Source: Chitinimonas taiwanensis DSM 18899
GTDB taxonomy: Bacteria > Pseudomonadota > Gammaproteobacteria > Burkholderiales > Chitinimonadaceae
Assembly (NCBI RefSeq): GCF_900119825.1
Contig: NZ_FPKR01000013.1
Span: 97,863 to 161,862 of the forward strand
DNA: 64,000 nt
Direction: 5' to 3'
Part shown: positions 8,240 through 15,981 of the stretch, piece by piece
How positions within the stretch are numbered: the stretch's first letter is position 1
Layout of the letters: every line of letters starts with the position of its first letter
Translations under genes and position numbers: made by a program
The notes under the pieces: model-generated
Told to the model about the DNA's origin: nothing
Seen by the model: only the letters and a program-made list of their open reading frames with translations
Databases searched by the model: none

Positions 8240-10444
8240 CTAGCTGGCGCGCGCCGCAAACTTTGCGCGGGCGGCGTGCAGCTTCTTGTAGCTGTCGAGC
8301 AGGCGTTGGTGGCGGTCCAGCCCTTCCAGCTGCAGGCTGGTGGGCGTCAGGCCGTAGAAGCGCACGCTGCCATCCACCGAGCCGAGCACCGCATCCATGC
8401 GCGCATCGCCAAACATGCGCCGGAAGTTGTGCTCGTAATCGGCCAGCGCCAGCTCATCATCGAGCACCACCGACAGCACCGCATTCAAGGCCTGGTAGAA
8501 CAGGCCGCGCTCCAGCGTGTTGTCGTTGTATTGCAGGAAGGCGCCGACCAGATCGTGCGCATCCTCGAACTGCTTCAAAGCCAGATGCACAAGCAGCTTC
8601 AGTTCCAGCACGGTCAGCTGGCCCCAGGGCGTGTTCTCGTCGAACTCGATGCCGATCAGGGTGGCGATATCGCCGTATTCATCCAGCTCGTTATTGTTCA
8701 GACGCTTGAGCAGCGCTTTCAGGGCCTTGTCGTCCAGGCGGTGCAGATTCAGGATGTCGGCGCGGAACAGCAGCGCCTTATTGGTGTTGTCCCAGACCAG
8801 GTCCTCGACCGGATAGACCTCGGAATAACCGGGCACCAGAATCCGGCAGGCCGCCGCGCCCAGCTGGTTGTATTCGGCCACGTACACCTCTTTGCCCAGC
8901 TCGGCCAGGATGCCGAACAGGGTGGCGGCCTCCTCGGCATTGGCGTGTTCGCCCTGGCTGGTGAAGTCCCATTCCACGAAGTCGTAATCGGCGCGGGCGC
9001 TGAAGAAGCGCCAGGACACGATGCCGCTCGAATCGATGAAGTGCTCGACGAAGTTATTCGGCTCGGTGACCGCCTCGCTGGCAAAGGTGGGCGGCGGCAG
9101 ATCATTCAGGCCCTCAAAGCTGCGGCCCTGCAGCAACTCGGTCAGGCTGCGCTCCAGCGCCACTTCAAAGCTCGGGTGCGCGCCAAACGAGGCAAACACG
9201 CCGCCGGTGCGCGGGTTCATCAGCGTTACGCACATCACCGGGTAGGCGCCGCCCAGCGAGGCATCCTTCACCAGCACCGGAAAGCCCTGCTCTTCCAGGC
9301 CGCGTATGCCGGCCACCACGCCCGGGTATTTGGCCAGCACTTCTGCCGGCACATCGGGCAGGGCGATTTCGCCTTCCAGAATCTCGCGCTTCACCGCGCG
9401 TTCAAAGATTTCCGACAGGCACTGCACCTGCGCCTCGGCCAGGGTATTGCCGGCGCTCATGCCATTGCTGGCATACAGGTTCTCGACCAGATTGGACGGG
9501 AAATACACGACCTCGCCATCGGACTGACGCACGAAAGGCAGGGAACAGATACCACGCGCGGTATTGCCCGAATTGGTGTCATACAGGTGCGAGCCACGCA
9601 GTTCGCCATCAGGGTTGTAAATGGCCAGGCAGTATTCATCCAGGATTTCCTTGGGCAGTGCATCCTTGGGGCCGGGCTTGAACCAGCGCTCATTCGGGTA
9701 ATGCACGAAGTCCGCATTGGCGATCTCCTCGCCCCAGAACGAACCCGCGTAAAAATGGTTATTGCTGATGCGCTCGATATATTCACCCAGCGCCGAGGCG
9801 AGCGCGCTTTCCTTGCTGGCCCCCTTGCCATTGGTGAAGCACATGGGCGAATGCGCATCGCGAATATGCAGCGACCACACATTCGGCACGATATTGCGCC
9901 AGGAAGCGATTTCGATCTTGATGCCCAGCTCAGCCAGCAGCTTGGACATATTGGCAATGGTCTGCTCCAGCGGCAGGTCCTTGCCCACGATATAGGTGGC
10001 CGCATCCTGGGATGGGCTCAGGGTCAGCAGCGCCTGGGCATCGGCATCCAGGTTCTCCACCTCTTCAATCACAAACTCCGGCCCGGCCTGCACCACCTTC
10101 TTCACCGTGCAGCGGTCGATGGAACGCAGAATGCCTTCACGGTCCTTGGCCGAGATATCGGCCGGCAATTCCACCTGAATCTTGAAGATCTGCTGATAGC
10201 GGTTTTCCGGGTCGACAATATTGTTCTGCGACAGGCGGATATTCTCGGTGGGGATATTGCGCGTACTGCAGTACAGCTTCACGAAGTAAGCCGCGCACAA
10301 GGCCGAGGAGGCGAGGAAGTAATCAAACGGGCCAGGCGCCGAGCCATCGCCCTTGTAGCGTATCGGCTGGTCGGCCACCACGGTGAAATCATCGAACTTG
10401 GCTTCGAGGCGAAGCTTGTCGAGAAAGTTGACCTTAATTTCCAT
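8240..10444 (-). CDS. OsmC domain / YcaO domain fusion protein
   Basis: The 734-residue product begins with an OsmC/Ohr-like domain (about residues 1-135, ending near IDRCTVKKVVQAGPEF) and continues as a full YcaO domain with the block FTNGKGASKESALASALGEYIERISN and a TPR-like C-terminal part. YcaO enzymes use ATP to activate backbone amides, and the E. coli YcaO is connected to RimO-dependent methylthiolation of ribosomal protein S12. The OsmC part normally reduces peroxides through two Cys residues or acts as a scaffold. Fusions of this type are seen in proteobacteria, but the function of the OsmC part is not known. No peptide substrate gene is evident next to it. Confidence 0.85.
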   Translation of the reverse strand: MEIKVNFLDKLRLEAKFDDFTVVADQPIRYKGDGSAPGPFDYFLASSALCAAYFVKLYCSTRNIPTENIRLSQNNIVDPENRYQQIFKIQVELPADISAKDREGILRSIDRCTVKKVVQAGPEFVIEEVENLDADAQALLTLSPSQDAATYIVGKDLPLEQTIANMSKLLAELGIKIEIASWRNIVPNVWSLHIRDAHSPMCFTNGKGASKESALASALGEYIERISNNHFYAGSFWGEEIANADFVHYPNERWFKPGPKDALPKEILDEYCLAIYNPDGELRGSHLYDTNSGNTARGICSLPFVRQSDGEVVYFPSNLVENLYASNGMSAGNTLAEAQVQCLSEIFERAVKREILEGEIALPDVPAEVLAKYPGVVAGIRGLEEQGFPVLVKDASLGGAYPVMCVTLMNPRTGGVFASFGAHPSFEVALERSLTELLQGRSFEGLNDLPPPTFASEAVTEPNNFVEHFIDSSGIVSWRFFSARADYDFVEWDFTSQGEHANAEEAATLFGILAELGKEVYVAEYNQLGAAACRILVPGYSEVYPVEDLVWDNTNKALLFRADILNLHRLDDKALKALLKRLNNNELDEYGDIATLIGIEFDENTPWGQLTVLELKLLVHLALKQFEDAHDLVGAFLQYNDNTLERGLFYQALNAVLSVVLDDELALADYEHNFRRMFGDARMDAVLGSVDGSVRFYGLTPTSLQLEGLDRHQRLLDSYKKLHAARAKFAARAS

Positions 10445-10629
10445 GAGAGCACTCCCAATAGCGCTAAAGATGATGGATGCCGCGATGTGCTAGCACACCG
10501 GGCTTAAGCGCTACTTGGCGCTGCTCGAATTCCAGGCGGCCAGGGGGTGCCCTGGCCGAAGGCGGCGATGATGCGGGTAAAACCCAAGCGAATCAAACGC
10601 TGCGGGCATGCATTCGACTAGCGGGGATG

Positions 10630-10666
10630 TTAAGCCCCTCTCCTCCTGGGAGAGGGATTGGGGTGA
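10630..10666. repeat. GAGAGGGG-type palindromic repeat, copy 1
   Basis: A short palindrome of the form CCCTCTCC...GGGAGAGGG is followed by TTGGGGTGAGGGAG. A second copy with the same tail lies at 11714-11752. Elements like this are scattered in intergenic regions of many proteobacteria. Confidence 0.7.
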
Positions 10667-10867
10667 GGGAGCGCAGGAGGAGCAAACACCTCTGCCAGCC
10701 ACAGCGTGGATAGCCAAGTAGGGTGGGCAACTTTGCCCACCGGGTTTGTCGGTTTAGCGGCTGACGCCGCGAGGCCCGCGCTGCGTGCGGTTCGGGGCGG
10801 GGGTGCTTGCTCTGCATGGCCAGTTCTAAGCTCGCTGCGCTCACTAAGAACTTGGCGCACCGCAGCC

Positions 10868-11095
10868 GCCTTACTTTCTTTGTCTTGCCAATACCCCGTT
10901 GGGGCACAAGAGAAAGTCAGCAAAGAAAGGCGCGCCCGCGGTCTCGCCGGCCTTCGGCCGGTCCCCTGCGCTGCGCGAAGCCCGCGGCCGGGGCAAGAAC
11001 TCACCCGCTACGCGGGCTCAAACAGCTTGCCCCGGAAAGCCCCGCGCGCTTCTGTGCTGCTCGGCGAGTACCGAGGGCATTGGGTGCTCCGTAGT
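10868..11095 (-). repeat. Dispersed intergenic repeat family, copy A (inverted)
   Basis: On the minus strand this stretch aligns with copies B (11785-12030) and C (15400-15625). Shared blocks are the GAGYCCG...CGGGYGAGTTC hairpin, a GC-rich middle, then CGCCTTTCTTTGCTKACTTTC and its complement. In this copy the terminal stem (10869-10920) has an enlarged loop around ACCCCGTTGGGG. No convincing protein is encoded. Boundaries are estimated by eye. Confidence 0.7.
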
Positions 11096-11126
11096 ACCAG
11101 CAGCGATGGCGTGCGCATCGCAAAAC

Positions 11127-11233
11127 CGTAGGGCGCCATGAGCGCAGCGAATCGCGCCGAATGATGCTCACACCGCAGCACCCGAACCAAGACATATGGC
11201 GCGATTCAGCCTTCGGCTTCATGGCGCCCTACG
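11127..11233. repeat. 107-bp palindromic element (MITE-like)
   Basis: The ends are inverted repeats CGTAGGGCGCCATGA and TCATGGCGCCCTACG, and the inner parts also pair (GCGAATCGCGCC against GGCGCGATTC). The centre is unpaired. It has no coding capacity and resembles a small non-autonomous palindromic element. Confidence 0.65.
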
Positions 11234-11283
11234 AGTACGGGGTACGGCCGTACGAGTGCGGGGTACGGCAGTAGTAGGGTGAA

Positions 11284-11625
11284 TTAGCGCTTGCGAGATG
11301 TCTTGCATACCAAGGCTTCCACTTGGTCTGGTTCGAGACCCGCCAATTTGCCTTGGCAACTCATATTGCACATCTTCTGAAATCCGGCCTCATTGAAACC
11401 TCGCTTTTCTGAGACATGAACCCAATGGCTGCGTGACGTTGAGTTCAAGAGGGATGGATCTGCATCGAAACAGTCTGGTTTGAGCTCACTACATGCATCC
11501 ACGACGCCCAACGCCATCTCGCAGTCGGCAGCCGACAGTTCGCGCAGTCGCGTGTTTCCAACGGCCTGTGCGGCCAACGCAATCGATAACGTAAGAAGTA
11601 GTAAAGAAGCTCTGATCATATTCAC
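11284..11625 (-). CDS. Small secreted cysteine-containing protein, function unknown
   Basis: The 113-residue product starts with a clear signal peptide (MNMIRASLLLLTLSIALAAQA) and the mature part has six Cys residues, suggesting disulfides in the periplasm. The sequence resembles no family I recognise. It stands alone between blocks of dispersed repeats, and its base composition is less GC-rich than its surroundings, so it may be acquired cargo. Confidence 0.55.
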   Translation of the reverse strand: MNMIRASLLLLTLSIALAAQAVGNTRLRELSAADCEMALGVVDACSELKPDCFDADPSLLNSTSRSHWVHVSEKRGFNEAGFQKMCNMSCQGKLAGLEPDQVEALVCKTSRKR

Positions 11626-11713
11626 TCCAACTGCTATTCAAATTACCGCCACCAGCTTGGTGTGTTGTCGCGGCTAACGCTGCGAATTTCGTGCTGCGCA
11701 CTGCCGTATTAGC

Positions 11714-11752
11714 CCCTCTCCCCCACGGGAGAGGGGTTGGGGTGAGGGAGCT
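11714..11752. repeat. GAGAGGGG-type palindromic repeat, copy 2
   Basis: The stem CCCCTCTCCC/GGGAGAGGGG is followed by TTGGGGTGAGGGAG, as in the copy at 10630-10666. The palindrome here is more perfect than in copy 1. Confidence 0.7.
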
Positions 11753-11784
11753 CAGGCAAAACCATCACCGCCGCCAACCACAAT

Positions 11785-12030
11785 GCGCCCCAGTCCCGTC
11801 GAAACCGCCGAGCACCGTAGGCCGGCACGGGGCAGTCCGGGACCGTCTGTTTGAGCCCGCGCAGCGGGCGAGTTCGGGCCCGGCCGTGGCGGCCGGAGGC
11901 GCGCAGGGCACCCCGCGCAGCGGGGCGGTTTCGTCGGGTCGCCTTTTCTTTGGGTACTTTCTTTTGGCGAAGCAAAAGAAAGTACCCCGGCCGCGGGACG
12001 GCGCCCCGCTCAAAATTACTCGCGCCGCTG
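11785..12030 (+). repeat. Dispersed intergenic repeat family, copy B
   Basis: This copy aligns over its length with copy C in the same orientation: CCCAGTCCCGTC, GGGGCAGTCC, GAGCCCGCGCAGCGGGCGAGTTCGG, CGTCGGGTCGCC. It ends in a 15-bp perfect hairpin (arms 11952-11966 and 11973-11987) with the loop GCGAAG. Copy C has the same loop but different arm bases that still pair. Confidence 0.75.
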
Positions 12031-12209
12031 GCGCAGAAAAGACAACACCGATGGCACGTGTTCGCGGCATCGGTGTTTTGATTCAGGTGATACGGCCATC
12101 AGTGTTGGGCTTCATTTCATTCAGCCCAACCTACCGAGCTTGGATGCCGTTTCAGGAGGGAGGAGTCCATCCCATTGCCCTACGAGCCACAAAGGCGCAA
12201 TAAGACAGT

Positions 12210-14087
12210 TCATGGTTTTACATAGTTAATACCGAATGTCTCTTTAATCAGATCCCGCAAGCATATCACCTTAACTGTGTTCTTATACACTCCACCCTCA
12301 TCGCTTTCTATATTAAATATCTCCCATTCGAAATTTACATTTGGAATAGGCCGAATACTTCCAAAACAGGTGTACGTATCCTTTGCTAAAGAATTCACAT
12401 CCACGTCGACCTCCCACGCAATTATATAGTCAACAATTGCCAATGCGTGATTAAAAGGCCCTGTATTAGAAAATTGATACTTATACTCAATGGTTGCAAT
12501 GTTCTCTTTAGCCAAAGGAGAAGGGGAACTCTCTTGCTTCAAACCAAGACTATCAATCCCTTGAGTTGAGAAGGTAATCACCTTCTTCCAATAGTCAACC
12601 TGTGGATTTTCCGCACTCACCCATTGCCCAAGCGTGGCATATAGCACCCCCACCCAATATTCCTCACCTGGCATCGGGGACAAAAAGAGACGAGACTCTC
12701 CACTAGGTGCATCCACCCGGAATCGCTCCCTGCTCTTTAGCAAAGAGATAGATGAGTCCAATATCTCCATCTGCTCATTGAGTTTATTCTCTGTACTCTC
12801 TCTTCTCAATCGAGAAAGAAGCTCCGAAAACACCGCATCACCCTTCTTGACATTGTCAAGAAATTTCTTTATTTCACGCAAAAAATCGGGGTCTGACAGC
12901 GTATCAAATGCCTTCTTACTAAGAGAATTTCGATTAGTTACGAGATCAAACTCCCCATCAACTATGAGAGTGTAATGCATTGGACTCTCACCTTCAGCCA
13001 AGACGTGATACTCATCCAAAGAACTCAAAAGATCAGGATATCTACAGATTTTTATCCCGTTGACTGAAATGAACAGTCCTCGCTGCTCACTAAGTCTAAT
13101 ACCAGATTTCGCCTTGCCTTTTCTATCAAGATTTGGATATTCCTCATGTGCTCGACGATTTCCATCAATCGCAAGCATTACCGAATAACTCCCACCAGAT
13201 ATGTTGAAACTTTTAGCCGCCCGGGTAAAAAATCGGCCGTCACGCAGACGAGCCACAGCGGATGGTGATTTTATATCCGAATCGGCAGATTTGGTTTCTA
13301 GGTATGGAAATCCATATGGAATATCCACAGCCTTCCTCGCACCATAGAAGGTGAACTTTGCCGGCTCAATTTTTGCCGATATTTGAGATATATGATTAGC
13401 TGAAAAACCTTGAGCCTTATCAATCCACTTGGTATCACCATGTCTAGTATAGAATCTCACATAATTATAAACATAAGATTCTTCAATCTTCTTACTGAAA
13501 GTGAAATGACGGCCAAAATTCTCCACATCCAGCTTTTCAATATAGATAAGCGTACCGGTCTTGCTATCACTATTAGCAACCAACTTCAGCAAGCTATCGA
13601 TCGCCTGCTGATTTTCCGCGGATGGCGAGTTAACAAATTCCGTCAATATGGAACTCAAATCAGAATTGATTTTTGGCGTAATATCAAATCCCGTATCTAG
13701 ATTTTTCCTTGGATTATCAATTATCTTATAACTCCAACCGGAATCTTTGCCAGAAGATTTTGATGCCACAAGAATTCTTCCACAAGCAAAGCACAGCTTA
13801 GAGCCTTGGCATTTATACCCAATTGCATCCCCTTTTTTCTTTGTCGATTTTCCAATTGAAAAAAATGCCTCGTAAGGAGTGATGCCATTGACTTTCTTTT
13901 GCGTATCTAACCCATGCCCATCATCAAAGAAGATAAATCCATCTTCGGACTTTATCGGGGCATAAAATATCTGCTTAGCGGAAGCATCGTAGGAATTTGA
14001 TATCAGCTCACGCAATACCTCACAAGGGTCATTCCTATTAACAGACAGTTCACCAAGCACATGTCGAAATTCAATTTGCGGCTTCAT
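12210..14087 (-). CDS. Solitary GHKL (HSP90/MutL-type) ATPase protein, candidate defence gene
   Basis: The 625-residue product has a Bergerat fold: N box EVLRELISNSYDASA (E27, N31, D34), G1 box DDGHGLD (from D55) and a G2-like IGYKCQGSKL near residue 90, so it should bind ATP. The rest is unlike MutL, gyrase or sensor kinases. ATG 14087 is chosen because GGAAG lies five bases upstream. The gene is AT-rich against a GC-rich genome, stands alone behind the nrdB terminator and is bordered by a dispersed repeat, all signs of transfer. GHKL ATPases occur in several anti-phage systems and in MORC-like proteins. A defence role is inference only. Confidence 0.7.
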   Translation of the reverse strand: MKPQIEFRHVLGELSVNRNDPCEVLRELISNSYDASAKQIFYAPIKSEDGFIFFDDGHGLDTQKKVNGITPYEAFFSIGKSTKKKGDAIGYKCQGSKLCFACGRILVASKSSGKDSGWSYKIIDNPRKNLDTGFDITPKINSDLSSILTEFVNSPSAENQQAIDSLLKLVANSDSKTGTLIYIEKLDVENFGRHFTFSKKIEESYVYNYVRFYTRHGDTKWIDKAQGFSANHISQISAKIEPAKFTFYGARKAVDIPYGFPYLETKSADSDIKSPSAVARLRDGRFFTRAAKSFNISGGSYSVMLAIDGNRRAHEEYPNLDRKGKAKSGIRLSEQRGLFISVNGIKICRYPDLLSSLDEYHVLAEGESPMHYTLIVDGEFDLVTNRNSLSKKAFDTLSDPDFLREIKKFLDNVKKGDAVFSELLSRLRRESTENKLNEQMEILDSSISLLKSRERFRVDAPSGESRLFLSPMPGEEYWVGVLYATLGQWVSAENPQVDYWKKVITFSTQGIDSLGLKQESSPSPLAKENIATIEYKYQFSNTGPFNHALAIVDYIIAWEVDVDVNSLAKDTYTCFGSIRPIPNVNFEWEIFNIESDEGGVYKNTVKVICLRDLIKETFGINYVKP

Positions 14088-14097
14088 CGGATCTTCC

Positions 14098-14124
14098 AAA
14101 AAAAATCCGCAACTAGTGCGGATT
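14098..14124 (-). terminator. Intrinsic terminator of nrdAB
   Basis: On the minus strand AATCCGC pairs with GCGGATT around a 7-base loop and is followed by a run of T (the A-run at 14098-14105). It lies just past the nrdB stop. The next gene on this strand starts only 11 bases beyond it. Confidence 0.8.
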
Positions 14125-14140
14125 GGAATGTTCAGAAAAG

Positions 14141-15298
14141 TTAATCCCAGCTCAAAGCCCCACCGCTCTGATACTCAATCACCCGCGTCTCGAAGAAGTT
14201 CTTCTCCTTCTTCAAGTCGATCATCTCGCTCATCCACGGGAAGGGGTTGGTCGCGCCCGGGAACATCGGCTCCAAACCGATCTGCTGCATGCGGCGGTTA
14301 CAGATGAAACGCAGGTAGTCCTTGAACATCGAGGCGTTCAGGCCCAGCACGCCGCGCGGCATGGTGTCTTCGGCGTAGGCGTATTCCAGGTCCACGGCCT
14401 TCTGGAACAGGCCGGTCAGCTCAGCCTTGAATGCCTCGGTCCACAGATGGGGGTTTTCCATCTTGATGGTGTTGATCAGGTCGATGCCGAAGTTACAGTG
14501 CATCGACTCGTCGCGCAGGATGTACTGGTACTGCTCGGCGGCGCCGGTCATCTTGTTCTGGCGGCCCAGGGCCAGAATCTGCACGAAGCCCACATAGAAG
14601 AACATGCCTTCCATGATGCAGGCGAACACGATCAGGCTCTTCAAGAGCTGCTGGTCCGCAGCCGGGGTGCCGGTCTTGAAGTTCGGGTTGGTCAGCGCGT
14701 CGATGAAGGGGATGAGGAAATCGTCCTTGTCGCGGATCGACTTGATCTCGTGATAGGCGTTGAAGATTTCGGCTTCATCCAGACCCAGGCTTTCCACGAT
14801 GTACTGGTAGGCGTGGGTGTGGATCGCTTCTTCGAAGGCCTGGCGCAGCAGGAACTGGCGGCATTCCGGCGCGGTGATGTGGCGGTAGGTGCCCAGCACG
14901 ATGTTGTTGGCGGCCAGCGAGTCGGCCGTGACGAAGAAACCGAGGTTGCGCTTGACCAGACGGCGCTCGTCTTCGGACAGGCCGTTCGGGTTCTTCCACA
15001 GCTCGATATCGCGCTGCATATTGATTTCCTGCGGCATCCAGTGGTTGGCGCAGGTGGCCAGGTATTTCTCCCAGGCCCATTTGTACTTGAACGGCACCAG
15101 CTGGTTCACATCGGTGCCGCCATTGATGATGCGCTTGTCCACGGCGCTGATGCGGCCGGTGCTGGGGGCCTGCACGCTGGCCGTGTTGTAGTCGGCAGCA
15201 GCCGGCGCGGCTTCGAAGCTGTATTGCGGCTGAGCCGGGGCCTGTGGCGCGGCCGGCTTGGCGGCGGGTTGTGCGGGGGTATCGTCCCAAGACAGCAT
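14141..15298 (-). CDS. nrdB: Ribonucleotide reductase class I small subunit NrdB
   Basis: This is the radical-generating subunit (385 aa). After a Pro/Ala-rich N-terminal extension it has iron ligands in [15 protein letters not shown] (E and H, with the radical Tyr four residues after the His), [11 protein letters not shown] and [10 protein letters not shown]. The Tyr argues for an ordinary tyrosyl-radical enzyme rather than a class Ic Phe variant. It pairs with NrdA, encoded upstream on the same strand, although a 660-base spacer containing a dispersed repeat separates them. Confidence 0.95.
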   Translation of the reverse strand: MLSWDDTPAQPAAKPAAPQAPAQPQYSFEAAPAAADYNTASVQAPSTGRISAVDKRIINGGTDVNQLVPFKYKWAWEKYLATCANHWMPQEINMQRDIELWKNPNGLSEDERRLVKRNLGFFVTADSLAANNIVLGTYRHITAPECRQFLLRQAFEEAIHTHAYQYIVESLGLDEAEIFNAYHEIKSIRDKDDFLIPFIDALTNPNFKTGTPAADQQLLKSLIVFACIMEGMFFYVGFVQILALGRQNKMTGAAEQYQYILRDESMHCNFGIDLINTIKMENPHLWTEAFKAELTGLFQKAVDLEYAYAEDTMPRGVLGLNASMFKDYLRFICNRRMQQIGLEPMFPGATNPFPWMSEMIDLKKEKNFFETRVIEYQSGGALSWD

Positions 15299-15399
15299 GT
15301 CGTTTTCTCCCGATCTCTATCTGAATAAGTGTTGCAGTTTCATGCTTCGACCGATCTTTCACCTTGATCGATCACAAATTTATCTACGGAGTGCCCAGC

Positions 15400-15625
15400 T
15401 CCCGTCGGTGTCGCCGAGCAGCGCAGACTGGCGTGGGGCAGTCCGTGGCCGCCTGTCTGAGTCCGGCTGCAAGCCGGGCGAGTTCGGCCACGGCCACGAC
15501 AGTCGAGCAGCGCAGGGAACCCGGCGCAGCCGGGCGACACCGTCGGGTCGCCTTTCTTTGCTTACTTTCTTTGGCGAAGCAAAGAAAGTAAGGCGGCTGC
15601 GGGACGCACTCCCGCTGAAAACATT
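15400..15625 (+). repeat. Dispersed intergenic repeat family, copy C
   Basis: The third copy of the family lies between nrdA and nrdB. It has the GAGTCCGGC...GCCGGGCGAGTTCGG hairpin and ends in a 13-bp perfect hairpin (arms 15561-15573 and 15580-15592) with loop GCGAAG. The arms differ from copy B, yet both remain fully paired. Confidence 0.75.
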
Positions 15626-15645
15626 CGCGGCGTAGCCGCTTAATA

Positions 15646-15701
15646 CTTCCTACTAAGCAAGCCCACCGGACTTGCTTAGTAGGAAGGGCTCCGAGGAGCC
15701 C
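15646..15701. repeat. Strong 16-bp inverted repeat plus adjacent small hairpin
   Basis: Arms at 15646-15661 and 15671-15686 pair perfectly over 16 bases with a 9-base loop. A second hairpin GGGCTC-CGAG-GAGCCC follows at 15686-15701. They lie between nrdA and nrdB without a T-run, and could act as an mRNA processing or attenuation site that uncouples the two genes. Confidence 0.7.
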
Positions 15702-15844
15702 ATTCCTGCTTACTGCATTACCACTTGGGCCAGGCGGCCCGCCAAGCCTTGAGCCGGCCTGGCGGTGTGGGCATCTGCTGGGCGGCGCGAGCGGCTGCCA
15801 GCACCTCGCCCAGCGTCAGCTCGGCTTTCGCCGAGCCTGCCACT

Positions 15845-15981
15845 ACGTCACTAGCAAGCTTCGCACTGCCCGCTTCGCGGGCGACAGCTTCGCCTAGGGC
15901 GAATCCGTCCGGGGTTGTGGCTGCGCCGCTTTCCCTCGCGCTCAGCTTGCCCGTGACTGCGTCACTGGCAAGCTTCGCACT
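15845..15981. repeat. Partial duplication of the nrdA 3' end
   Basis: A 21-base stretch at 15847-15867 repeats the last coding bases and stop region of nrdA (15961-15981) with one mismatch. A further block at 15909-15924 resembles the adjoining nrdA bases at 15981-15996. The two pieces are separated by about 40 bases containing a small hairpin (GCCCGCTTCGCGGGC). Confidence 0.6.

Noticed and set aside
8276..10507. 743-codon open frame antisense to the YcaO fusion gene
   Set aside because: High GC content opens long antisense frames. The minus-strand product is a clear OsmC-YcaO protein and the antisense one resembles nothing.
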